A stretch of 64,000 bases of DNA, taken from contig NZ_WKJD01000021.1 in NCBI RefSeq assembly GCF_009674665.1, positions 363,728-427,727 of the forward strand, given 5' to 3'. The position numbers and the translations under genes were made by a program. This stretch comes from Agromyces kandeliae (GTDB lineage Bacteria > Actinomycetota > Actinomycetes > Actinomycetales > Microbacteriaceae). Below are positions 46,910 to 53,950 of this stretch, piece by piece; position 1 is the stretch's first letter, and every line of letters begins with the position of its first letter. Below the pieces are notes generated by a model. That model was given only the letters and a program-made list of their open reading frames with translations, did no database searches and was not told the DNA's origin.

Positions 46910-47334
46910 GCGGGCACCCCCCGGCGGTACATCACGAGCTTCGCGACGCTCGACAGGATGCCGGCGAGCACGAAGCCGAGGTAGATCGCATTCGCGATCC
47001 AGAACCAGTGCACCTGGAGCATGGCCAGGACGAGCGCGCCGACCCCGGCGGCGACGACGAGCGAGTTGCCCACCTGCTCGCCCGCGCGGTCGATCTGCTT
47101 GTCGCGCACGTCGGCGCGGTGGCTCTCGCTCGGCGTGATGATCTCGAGCAGGATGCGGCCGACGATGCCGGCGACGATCGCGCCGCCGATGGTCCACAGC
47201 ATCGGGATCGCGTAGTCGACCTCGTCGACGGGCGTTCCGGCGGCGAGCTGCGCGAGCACGAGCCAGAGGTACACCCCGTAGACCACGATCGTGACCACGA
47301 GGAACGACCACGTGCCCTTCTCCTCGTACGACAT
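46903..47334 (-). CDS. Four-helix membrane protein (DUF2178-like), first gene of XRE operon
   Basis: 143 residues with four hydrophobic segments: SFLVVTIVVYGVYLWLVLAQ, IPMLWTIGGAIVAGIVGRIL, NSLVVAAGVGALVLAMLQ, and WIANAIYLGFVLAGILSSV. A conserved cytoplasmic motif RADVRDKQIDRAGEQVGNS lies between helices 2 and 3 and is typical for membrane partners of short XRE regulators. Likely the sensor or target in a stress response; function unproven. Start ATG 47334 with GGAGGAAA upstream. Confidence 0.8.
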   Translation of the reverse strand: MSYEEKGTWSFLVVTIVVYGVYLWLVLAQLAAGTPVDEVDYAIPMLWTIGGAIVAGIVGRILLEIITPSESHRADVRDKQIDRAGEQVGNSLVVAAGVGALVLAMLQVHWFWIANAIYLGFVLAGILSSVAKLVMYRRGVPAW

Positions 47335-47354
47335 GCGCGTTTCCTCCGATGTGA

Positions 47355-47408
47355 AGAATGTTTGACATGTTCAGTGTCAACCATTCTCGACACCATGTCA
47401 AGCATTCT
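47355..47408 (-). promoter_or_regulatory. Triple-box operator/promoter of the XRE operon
   Basis: Three copies of a 15-base motif AGAATGnTTGACAnn: on the minus strand AGAATGCTTGACATG (47408-47394) and AGAATGGTTGACACT (47387-47373), and inverted on the plus strand AGAATGTTTGACATG (47355-47369). The outer two form a long inverted repeat, the middle one a direct repeat 21 bases from the first. Each includes TTGACA, a perfect -35 hexamer. The region is distinctly AT-richer than its surroundings. It lies 21-74 bases upstream of ATG 47334. Confidence 0.75.
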
Positions 47409-47488
47409 TTACACACCGGATGCGACGCCCGCCCGGTCGCGCAGGCTGAACCGCCGCTGCCGCCGCCCGCCCCAGCGGGGGCCGTGCT

Positions 47489-47547
47489 CGAAGAGATGCC
47501 ATCTGCACCCACTGGGGGCCCGCAGCGGTGCAGATGGCATCCACTCG
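47489..47547. repeat. Palindromic repeat copy C
   Basis: Arms 47489-47509 and 47527-47547 share the perfect inverted core GATGCCATCTGCACC / GGTGCAGATGGCATC around a 17-base loop. Same family as copies A and B about 13 kb away. It lies 37 bases after the sugE stop on the minus strand. The outer ends (CGAAGA/CACTCG) are diverged, the core is exact. Confidence 0.85.
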
Positions 47548-47583
47548 ATGAAGTCGCCCCACCGGAGCCCGGCGGCCCCGGGG

Positions 47584-47910
47584 CTAGTGGTCGGCGCCGC
47601 CGACCAGCTTCAGGCCGACGACGCAGCCCACGAGCCCCGCGATGAGCGCGAGCCGCGCCCACGAGACCTCCGTCTCCCCCGTGATCATGGCCCAGATCAC
47701 CGTGAGGGCGGCGCCGATGCCGACCCACACCGCGTACGCGGTGCCGACGGGGATGCCGCGCATCGCCCATGCGAGCCCGCCCATCGAGACGACGAGCGCG
47801 ACACCGAACACGACCGACGGCCAGAGCCTGGTGAACCCCTCGGACTTGCCGAGGGCGGTGGCCCACACGGCCTCGAGCACACCGGAGACGATGAGGACGA
47901 TCCACGACAT
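47584..47910 (-). CDS. sugE: Guanidinium exporter, SMR family (Gdx/SugE)
   Basis: 108 residues, four membrane helices: WIVLIVSGVLEAVWATALGK with the essential glutamate (residue 13), WPSVVFGVALVVSMGGLAWA, IPVGTAYAVWVGIGAALTVI (G-x-AYAVW-GIG), and ARLALIAGLVGCVVGLKLV. The motif pattern is the Gdx type rather than EmrE. It exports guanidinium in exchange for protons as a dual-topology dimer. The guanidine-III riboswitch directly upstream strongly supports this. ATG 47910, ribosome site AAGGAG. Confidence 0.95.
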   Translation of the reverse strand: MSWIVLIVSGVLEAVWATALGKSEGFTRLWPSVVFGVALVVSMGGLAWAMRGIPVGTAYAVWVGIGAALTVIWAMITGETEVSWARLALIAGLVGCVVGLKLVGGADH

Positions 47911-47926
47911 GACGGCACTCCTTCGG

Positions 47927-47967
47927 CCAGTCTTGTCGCGTTCCGGGTACTGGGTTCCCTCGTCCGG
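47927..47967 (-). ncRNA. Guanidine-III (ykkC-III) riboswitch
   Basis: On the minus strand the 41 bases read CCGGACGAGG, then GAACCCA, GTACCCGG, AACGC, and GACAAGACTGG. These are the invariant blocks of the short guanidine-III pseudoknot (CCGGACGAGG ... GTACCCGG ... GACAAGAC-GG). Stem CCGG (5') pairs with CCGG (47946-47943), and CCCAGT with ACTGG closes the pseudoknot. The ribosome site AAGGAG begins a few bases after the aptamer and ATG 47910 follows. Ligand binding most likely frees translation of sugE. Confidence 0.9.
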
Positions 47968-48055
47968 TGCCGCCGTCGGGCGACCTGAGGGAGGCTAGCA
48001 ACGCCACCTGATCAGGCCCTGTGCAGGGCGAGCACCCGCGGCGTAGCCTGACGGC

Positions 48056-48859
48056 ATGGCGCGCATCCGCGTGAACGGCGTCGACCTCCACGTGGAGGAG
48101 CGTGGCGCGGGAGGGCCGATCCTCGGCATCCACGGCACGCCGAGTTCCGCCGAGCTCTGGGTCGACGCCGCGGAACGGCTCGCCGCGCACGGTCGGGCCA
48201 TCACGTACGACCGCCGCGGCTTCGCGCGCAGCGCGGGCGGGCGAGCGGATGCCGCGACGGGACTCGACGACCACGTGGCCGACGCCGCCGCGCTGCTCGA
48301 GCGCCTCGGTGCGACGCCTGCCGCCGTGATCGGCCGCAGCACCGGCGGGCTCATCGCGATCGAGCTCGCGCGGCGGCATCCGGACGCGGTCTCGTCGCTC
48401 GTGCTGCTCGAACCCGCGCTCTTCACGATCGATGCCGCCACCCGGGCCTGGGCCGCCGGCGCCCGCGACCGCATCGCCGCTTCGGCCGCCGACGCCCCCG
48501 ACCGGGCCGCCGAGGCCGTGTTCCGCGTCATGCTCGGCGACGACGCATGGACCGGCCTCCCCGATGAGGTCCGCGACGCGTTCGCGGCGGCGAACGGCGG
48601 CGTGCTCGCCGAACTCGCCGGCGACGGGCTCGACCTCTCCGCGCGGCCGCGGCGCTACGAGGCCGAGGAACTCGGGGCGGTGCGCGTCCCGACGCTCGTC
48701 GTCCTCGCGGAGGCGTCACCCGAGCCGCTCCACCGCGCCGCCGAGTGGCTCGTCCAGCACCTCCCGGAGGCGCGTCGCTCCGACGTTACGGGCGGCCACC
48801 TCATCGACCCGGCCGACCCCGTGGTCGTCGCGTTCATCGACGCGCACGCCGCGCGGTGA
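48056..48859 (+). CDS. Alpha/beta-fold hydrolase
   Basis: 267 residues. Oxyanion region GGPILGIHGTPSSAELW, nucleophile elbow VIGRSTGGLIAIELARR (serine near 95), late acid in PTLVVLAEASPEPL, and catalytic histidine in VTGGHLIDPADP. This is the proline-iminopeptidase/haloperoxidase-like group, substrate unknown. TAGCCT (48044-48049) sits 6 bases before ATG 48056, so initiation is leaderless. Converges with the flavoenzyme gene, 8 bases apart. Confidence 0.88.
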   Translation: MARIRVNGVDLHVEERGAGGPILGIHGTPSSAELWVDAAERLAAHGRAITYDRRGFARSAGGRADAATGLDDHVADAAALLERLGATPAAVIGRSTGGLIAIELARRHPDAVSSLVLLEPALFTIDAATRAWAAGARDRIAASAADAPDRAAEAVFRVMLGDDAWTGLPDEVRDAFAAANGGVLAELAGDGLDLSARPRRYEAEELGAVRVPTLVVLAEASPEPLHRAAEWLVQHLPEARRSDVTGGHLIDPADPVVVAFIDAHAAR

Positions 48860-48867
48860 CGCGACGC

Positions 48868-50040
48868 TCAGGTCCCGGCGAGCCCCGTCGGCGAGCCGCC
48901 CGGCTCGGCCGCGCGACCGGCCGCGAACCGCGACGGCGCCGGCCTCGACCCGTCGGCGAGGTCGGCGAGGATCCGCCCGACCACGGGGGTGAACTTGAAC
49001 CCGTGCCCCGAGAAGCCTGCGCCGACGACGATCGGGCCGATCCGGTCGAGCACGAAGTGCTCGTCGGGCGTGGTGGTGTACGTGCAGCTGATCGGCGTCG
49101 CCGCGTCGGCGTCGACGCCGGGCAGCCAGTCGCGCGCGTAGCGCTGCAGGTCGGCGAGCTGGTCGGGCACGGGAAGGAAGTCGCGCGCGTCGGGGTCGAC
49201 GACGGGGCCGACCCCGTGCCATCCGGCCTTCACGCCCTCGCCCGGCGTCAGCATGCCGTAGACGGGCGAGCGCCAGTAGCCGTACCCGTCGGCCGCCGCG
49301 CCCGGGAAGTGGTTGTAGCTCGGCCACGGCGTCGACTCGTCGCGCACGGCGAAGTGGGCGGGCCCCTCCTGCGTGACGACGAGCGGCGGCAGGGCGAGTC
49401 CGCCGACGAACTTCGTGGTCCAGGCGCCGAGCGTCACGACCGCCGTCCGGGCCTCGACGACCCGCTCGATCCCGTCGTCGGCGACGGAGGCCACGCGCAC
49501 GCGATCCTCGCCGAGCGTCTCGATGCGAGTGGCTCGCGTGCGGTGCCGGACGTCGGCCCCGGCGGCGGCCGCCGTCGCGTGCAGGGCGGCGATCGTGGCA
49601 TCCGCGTTCACCCGGCCCGCCCGCGCGTTGAAGAGGACCCGGGTGTCGAAGCGGATGCCGGGCCAGCGGCGCGACGCCTCGTCGACCGGCAGGAACTCCG
49701 ACGGGATCCCGGCGGCGGTGAGGGCGGCGTGGACCGCGTCGAAGTGCGCGGCAGGCCCGTGGTTGGCGACCCCGACGAGCTCGAGGAGCGGCGTTCCCGA
49801 CTCCGCCTCGAGCTCGCGCCAGAGCGGCAGCGCCTCGACGAGCATCGCGACGTAGGCCGGGTCGGCGTACCCGACGTTGAAGTTCCGGGAGGCGCCGTGC
49901 GAGGCGCCGTTGCGGTGACCCGGCTCGAACCGTTCGAGCAGCACGACGTCGCGGCCGCGCCGCGCGAGGTGCCAGGCGGTCGCGGCACCCATCGCGCCGC
50001 CGCCGACGACGGCGGTCTCCACCTGCTCGACCTCGCTCAT
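48868..50040 (-). CDS. Monomeric sarcosine oxidase-like FAD amine oxidase
   Basis: 390 residues. N-terminal FAD motif VVGGGAMGAATAWHLARRG, ribose acid VVLLERFEPGH, and the MSOX/SolA hallmark SCTYTTTPDEHFVLD near residue 310, whose cysteine carries the covalent 8-alpha FAD. FSGHGFKFTPVVGRILADLA closes the fold. It would oxidise an N-methyl amino acid such as sarcosine or N-methyltryptophan, releasing formaldehyde and H2O2. Start ATG 50040 overlaps the stop of the ABM gene (ATGA), so the two are coupled. Confidence 0.93.
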   Translation of the reverse strand: MSEVEQVETAVVGGGAMGAATAWHLARRGRDVVLLERFEPGHRNGASHGASRNFNVGYADPAYVAMLVEALPLWRELEAESGTPLLELVGVANHGPAAHFDAVHAALTAAGIPSEFLPVDEASRRWPGIRFDTRVLFNARAGRVNADATIAALHATAAAAGADVRHRTRATRIETLGEDRVRVASVADDGIERVVEARTAVVTLGAWTTKFVGGLALPPLVVTQEGPAHFAVRDESTPWPSYNHFPGAAADGYGYWRSPVYGMLTPGEGVKAGWHGVGPVVDPDARDFLPVPDQLADLQRYARDWLPGVDADAATPISCTYTTTPDEHFVLDRIGPIVVGAGFSGHGFKFTPVVGRILADLADGSRPAPSRFAAGRAAEPGGSPTGLAGT

Positions 50041-50363
50041 GCGGCGTCCCTCCTCGGCCCGACCTCGACGACACCGCGGAAGTGCTCGACGACCGGGAAC
50101 GGCTCGTAGAAGCCGTGCAGCAGTTCCCGCCACCGGCCGTACTCCGGCGCCCCGCGGAAGCCGGGGTCGTGGTCCTCCAGTCGCTCCCAGTGCACGAGGA
50201 GCAGGTACGCGTTCGGCGTCTCGATCGACCGTGACAGCGTCAGGTCGACGAAGCCGGGCATGCCGGCGATGATCGACCGCGCCTCGGCGAAGGCCGCCTC
50301 GAACGCCGCCTCGCGGCCGGGGACGACGGGCAGGATCGCGTGCTCCAGGATCACGCGGCCCAC
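50037..50363 (-). CDS. Antibiotic biosynthesis monooxygenase (ABM) domain protein
   Basis: 108 residues, dimeric ferredoxin-like fold: VILEHAILPVVPGREAAFEA, GMPGFVDLTLSRSIETPNAY, LLLVHWERLEDHDPGFRGAP. Small ABM proteins may oxidise quinol-type substrates or act as accessory subunits. Starts at GTG 50363 (or GTG 50354). It overlaps the downstream sarcosine-oxidase-like gene by four bases. Confidence 0.85.
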   Translation of the reverse strand: MGRVILEHAILPVVPGREAAFEAAFAEARSIIAGMPGFVDLTLSRSIETPNAYLLLVHWERLEDHDPGFRGAPEYGRWRELLHGFYEPFPVVEHFRGVVEVGPRRDAA

Positions 50364-50449
50364 GCTATCGCGCGCCGTTGGCAGCCGCGCGCGGAGGAAT
50401 GGCAGCCGTCCGCGACGCCGGCACCGGGCCGCCGCGCCACGATGGAGGC

Positions 50450-51010
50450 ATGGACCTCGACAACACCGCCCTGATCGTGATCGACGTGCAGCAGGGCTTC
50501 GACGACCGGGAGTACTGGGGCGAGCGCGACAACCCCGACGCCGAGGCGAACATCGGCCGGCTGGTCGCGGCCTGGGCGGATGCCTCGCGGCCGATCGTCC
50601 TCGTCCGGCACGACTCGCGCGAGCCCGGCTCCCCGCTCGCGCCCGGCGCGCCGGGCAACGCGCTGAAGCCCGTCGTCGCCGACGCCCCGCACGACCTGTT
50701 CGTCACGAAGCACGTGAACTCGGCGTTCTACGGCGACCCCGACCTGCACGCGTGGCTCGGCGAGCGCGGCATCCGTCGTCTCGTGATCTGCGGCATCCAG
50801 ACGAACCAGTGCGTCGAGACCACGGCCCGCATGGCCGGCAACCTCGGCTACGACGTCGTGCTGCCGATCGACGCGACGCACACGTTCGAGATGGCGGGTC
50901 CGGGAGGCATCCGCCTCACCGCCGCCGAGCTCGCCCGCGCGACCGCGGTGAACCTCGACGGCGGCGGCTTCGCACGCGTCGTCGCCACGGACGACGTGCT
51001 CGGAGCCTAG
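50450..51010 (+). CDS. Isochorismatase-family cysteine hydrolase
   Basis: 186 residues. The catalytic triad is visible: Asp in LIVIDVQQGFDD (near 11), Lys in FVTKHVNSAFYG (near 86), and Cys in ICGIQTNQCVETTARMA (near 122). The family hydrolyses nicotinamide, ureido or isochorismate-type substrates; none can be assigned. ATG 50450 follows GGAGG (the bases GATGGAGGC). Divergent from the ABM gene; 86 bases between. Confidence 0.92.
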   Translation: MDLDNTALIVIDVQQGFDDREYWGERDNPDAEANIGRLVAAWADASRPIVLVRHDSREPGSPLAPGAPGNALKPVVADAPHDLFVTKHVNSAFYGDPDLHAWLGERGIRRLVICGIQTNQCVETTARMAGNLGYDVVLPIDATHTFEMAGPGGIRLTAAELARATAVNLDGGGFARVVATDDVLGA

Positions 51011-51088
51011 GGCGCAGCACCTCGCCATCCGTTGCCCTGCGTTACGGCCGGGGGCGGGTGCCGGGGAGGACCGGACTAGCGTGTCCCC

Positions 51089-52408
51089 ATGGCAGACCGC
51101 GAATACGGCTTCAAGACCCGCGCCATCCACGCGGGCAACATCCCCGACGCCGAGGCGGGCGCCCGCGCGCTCCCGATCTACCAGTCGAGCGCGTTCGTCT
51201 TCGACGACACGGCGGATGCCGCCGCGCGCTTCGCACTGCAGAAGTACGGCAACATCTACTCGCGACTGGCGAACCCCACGGTCGCGGCGTTCGAGGAGCG
51301 CGTCGCGAGCCTCGAGGGCGGCCTCGGCGCGGTCGCCACGGCGAGCGGGCTGTCGGCGCAGTACATCACGTTCGCGAGCCTCGCCGGCTCGGGCGACCAC
51401 ATCGTCGCCTCGGCCAACCTCTACGGCGGCTCGATCACGCAGCTGGATGTCACGCTCCGCCGATTCGGCATCGAGACGACGTTCGTCCGCTCCTCCGACC
51501 CTGCCGATTACGCGCCGGCGATCACCGAGCGCACGAAGGCGATCTTCGTCGAGACGATCGCGAACCCGTCGGGCGAGGTCGCCGACCTCGAGGGCCTCGC
51601 CGACGTGGCCCACGCGCACGGCATCCCGCTCATCGTCGACTCGACGATCGCGACCCCGTACCTCAATCGGCCGATCGAGTGGGGCGCCGACCTCGTCACG
51701 CACTCGGCGACGAAGTTCCTCGGCGGCCACGGCACCACGCTCGGCGGCGTCGTCGTCGAGTCGGGCCGGTTCGACTGGCACTCCGAGAAGTTCCCGCTGT
51801 TCGGTGAGCCGGTGCCGAGCTACGGCGGCCTGCAGTGGTCGGGCAACTTCGGCGAGTACGCGTTCCTCACCCGGCTGCGCGCCGAGCAGCTCCGCGACAT
51901 CGGGCCGGCGCTCGCGCCGCACTCCGCGTTCCTGCTCGCGCAGGGCGTCGAGACGCTGCCGTACCGGATCCAGGCGCACATCGACAACGCGCGCGCGGTC
52001 GCCGAGTGGCTCGACGCCGACCCGCGCATCGAGCGTGTCTTCTGGGCCGGCCTGCCCGACCACCCGCACTTCGAGCGAGCGGGCAAGTACCTGCCGAAGG
52101 GCCCCGGCTCGGTGTTCAGCTTCGAGGTGAAGGGCGGCCGCGAGGTCGGCCAGAAGCTCATCGAGTCGGTGAACCTGGCGAGCCACCTCGCGAACATCGG
52201 CGACGCGAAGACGCTCATCATCCACCCGGCGTCGACCACGCACGCGCAGCTCACCGACCAGCAGCTGGTCGATGCGGGCGTGCTGCCCGGCGTCGTGCGC
52301 CTCTCGGTCGGCATCGAGGACGTCGAGGACATCATCGCCGACCTCGACCAGGCACTGACCGCCGCGACGCGCGACCGCGTCCTGACCGCCGTGGGAGGCG
52401 CCCGATGA
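51089..52408 (+). CDS. metY: O-acetylhomoserine aminocarboxypropyltransferase
   Basis: PLP enzyme making homocysteine from O-acetylhomoserine and sulfide; 439 residues. Visible: [40 protein letters not shown], the PLP lysine in [17 protein letters not shown] (near 213) and [26 protein letters not shown] (51077-51082) is 6 bases before ATG 51089 (leaderless spacing). No SAM riboswitch fits in the 78-base upstream gap. Coupled by ATGA to a CoA-binding protein. Confidence 0.95.
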   Translation: MADREYGFKTRAIHAGNIPDAEAGARALPIYQSSAFVFDDTADAAARFALQKYGNIYSRLANPTVAAFEERVASLEGGLGAVATASGLSAQYITFASLAGSGDHIVASANLYGGSITQLDVTLRRFGIETTFVRSSDPADYAPAITERTKAIFVETIANPSGEVADLEGLADVAHAHGIPLIVDSTIATPYLNRPIEWGADLVTHSATKFLGGHGTTLGGVVVESGRFDWHSEKFPLFGEPVPSYGGLQWSGNFGEYAFLTRLRAEQLRDIGPALAPHSAFLLAQGVETLPYRIQAHIDNARAVAEWLDADPRIERVFWAGLPDHPHFERAGKYLPKGPGSVFSFEVKGGREVGQKLIESVNLASHLANIGDAKTLIIHPASTTHAQLTDQQLVDAGVLPGVVRLSVGIEDVEDIIADLDQALTAATRDRVLTAVGGAR

Positions 52409-53013
52409 GCATCGCGAGCGGGACCGACGTGACCGCGACGGATGCCGCGGCCGACGTCGCGACGGTCCGCCTCGTCAACGGCCTGTCGTGCGAGCTCCCG
52501 GCGAGCTCGCCGCTGGCCAAGCTGCTGAAGTCGCAGCGCACGTGGATCGGTCCCGACGCGAAGCAGCGCCTGCGCATCCTGAACGCCGCGAAGTCGATCG
52601 CCATCGTCGGCGCCTCGCCGAAGCCGCAGCGCTCGAGCTACTTCGTGGGCACCTACCTGCAGCAGTCCAGCGACTACCGCGTGTACTTCGTGAACCCGAA
52701 CGAGACCGAGATCCTCGGGCAGCCGGCGTACGCGAGCCTGAAGGACCTGCCCGAGGTGCCCGACATCGTCGTGGTCTTCCGTCGCGGCAGCGACATCCCG
52801 TCGGTGGTCGACGACGTCGTGTCGATCGGCGCGAAGACCATCTGGGTCCAGCTCGGCATCTGGAACGAGCAGGCCGCCTACTACGGCGAGGAGCAGGGCC
52901 TCACGGTCGTCATGGACCGCTGCGTCAAGGTCGAGCACGCGCGCTTCCACGGCGGGCTCCACCTGCTGGGCTTCGACACCGGGCAGATCACGAGCCGCCG
53001 CGGCGGGCGCTGA
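52405..53013 (+). CDS. CoA-binding protein (YccU-type)
   Basis: 202 residues. A 65-residue N-terminal extension precedes the Rossmann-like CoA-binding domain: SIAIVGASPKPQRSSYFVGT, RVYFVNPNETEILGQPAYAS, PDIVVVFRRGSDIPSVVDDV, TIWVQLGIWNEQAAYYGEEQ, and the terminal VVMDRCVKVEHARF with the conserved cysteine. Function not settled in the family; pairing with metY by a four-base overlap recurs in actinobacteria and suggests a role in sulfur-amino-acid synthesis or its regulation. Confidence 0.9.
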   Translation: MSIASGTDVTATDAAADVATVRLVNGLSCELPASSPLAKLLKSQRTWIGPDAKQRLRILNAAKSIAIVGASPKPQRSSYFVGTYLQQSSDYRVYFVNPNETEILGQPAYASLKDLPEVPDIVVVFRRGSDIPSVVDDVVSIGAKTIWVQLGIWNEQAAYYGEEQGLTVVMDRCVKVEHARFHGGLHLLGFDTGQITSRRGGR

Positions 53014-53047
53014 GGCCGGCGCCGGGGCGCCCGGCCTCGCACGGGCT

Positions 53048-53201
53048 CAGCCGGACGCGGCGTCGAGCTCGGCGCGGAGGAACAGGTCGGGCGCCATCGG
53101 ACCAGGGCGAGGGCGTCGACGCGATCGGCGACCTTCAGCCCGACGACGGGCTCGGCCGCGATGATCTCACGCGGCCTGGGGCCGTCGGGCGAGCGCGACC
53201 G
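53048..53201 (-). pseudogene. Possible decayed gene fragment
   Basis: Between the GNAT stop and the end of the CoA-binding gene the minus strand carries strongly coding-like sequence in two frames: PRPREIIAAEPVVGLKVADR-VDALALV, then, after a shift of one base near 53101, MAPDLFLRAELDAASG and a stop. Third positions are almost all G/C. No start codon and no full domain remain. I do not recognise the family. It may be the remnant C-terminus of a lost gene; low certainty. Confidence 0.3.
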
Positions 53202-53801
53202 TCAGGCGGCCGGTGCCGTGGCGACGGCCGGACCGCCGGTGACGCCGGGCACGTCGATCCCGTACGCCAGGATGTGCACCGGCGTGCCGTCGGGGCGCTC
53301 GAACGTGAACTCGCGATCCTCGATCCGCTCGAACCCCATCCGCTCGTAGAGACGTCGGGCCGGGCGCATCTGCTCGCCGGTGTTGAGCACGACACGACGG
53401 ATGCCGCGGCTCGCGGCGAGCGCCATGACGTGCCGCACGATCACCTCGCCCACGCCGCGGCCGCGTGCGTCGGCCGAGACGCCGAGGAACCGGAAGTCGA
53501 GCTCGTCGTCGTGTCGCGCGACGGCGGACATGCGCCGACCGGGACGCGGCGTGGTCACGGTGCCGAGCAGCGCCCCGGCGCCGGTGTCGACCGCGACCCA
53601 GACCTCGTGCTCGCGGGCGCGTTCGTCGACGGCCTCGATCTCGTCGAGGTAGGCCTCCGTCAGCTCGTAGTCCCCCGCGTATGCATCGCGGACCAGTCGG
53701 CCGACTCGCGAGGCCTCGTCCTCGCGCATGCGGCGCACGACCAGCCCGCCCGTGGTCGAGGCGGGCGGGAGGAACGTCGGGATGGCGTCGGTCGTGGGCA
53801 T
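53202..53801 (-). CDS. GNAT-family N-acetyltransferase
   Basis: 199 residues. N-terminal strand VVRRMREDEASRVGRLVRDA and the acetyl-CoA loop FLGVSADARGRGVGEVIVRH (R/Q-x-x-G-x-G/A) near 108-127, then VVLNTGEQMRPARRLYERMG and FERIEDREF. Substrate unknown. Start ATG 53801. Divergent from sdaA (149-base gap). Confidence 0.9.
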   Translation of the reverse strand: MPTTDAIPTFLPPASTTGGLVVRRMREDEASRVGRLVRDAYAGDYELTEAYLDEIEAVDERAREHEVWVAVDTGAGALLGTVTTPRPGRRMSAVARHDDELDFRFLGVSADARGRGVGEVIVRHVMALAASRGIRRVVLNTGEQMRPARRLYERMGFERIEDREFTFERPDGTPVHILAYGIDVPGVTGGPAVATAPAA

Positions 53802-53950
53802 CCGAACCAGCCTACGCGTCCCCGCCTGTGCCCCGGCCGAGCGGCACCATGGCCACGCACGGCGCATTCCGATGCCCCCAACGGCGGGCGACGCACGATT
53901 CTTCGAATCCGCGGCGAATGACTGCGCGTGCTGCGACGTAGCCTTGAGGG

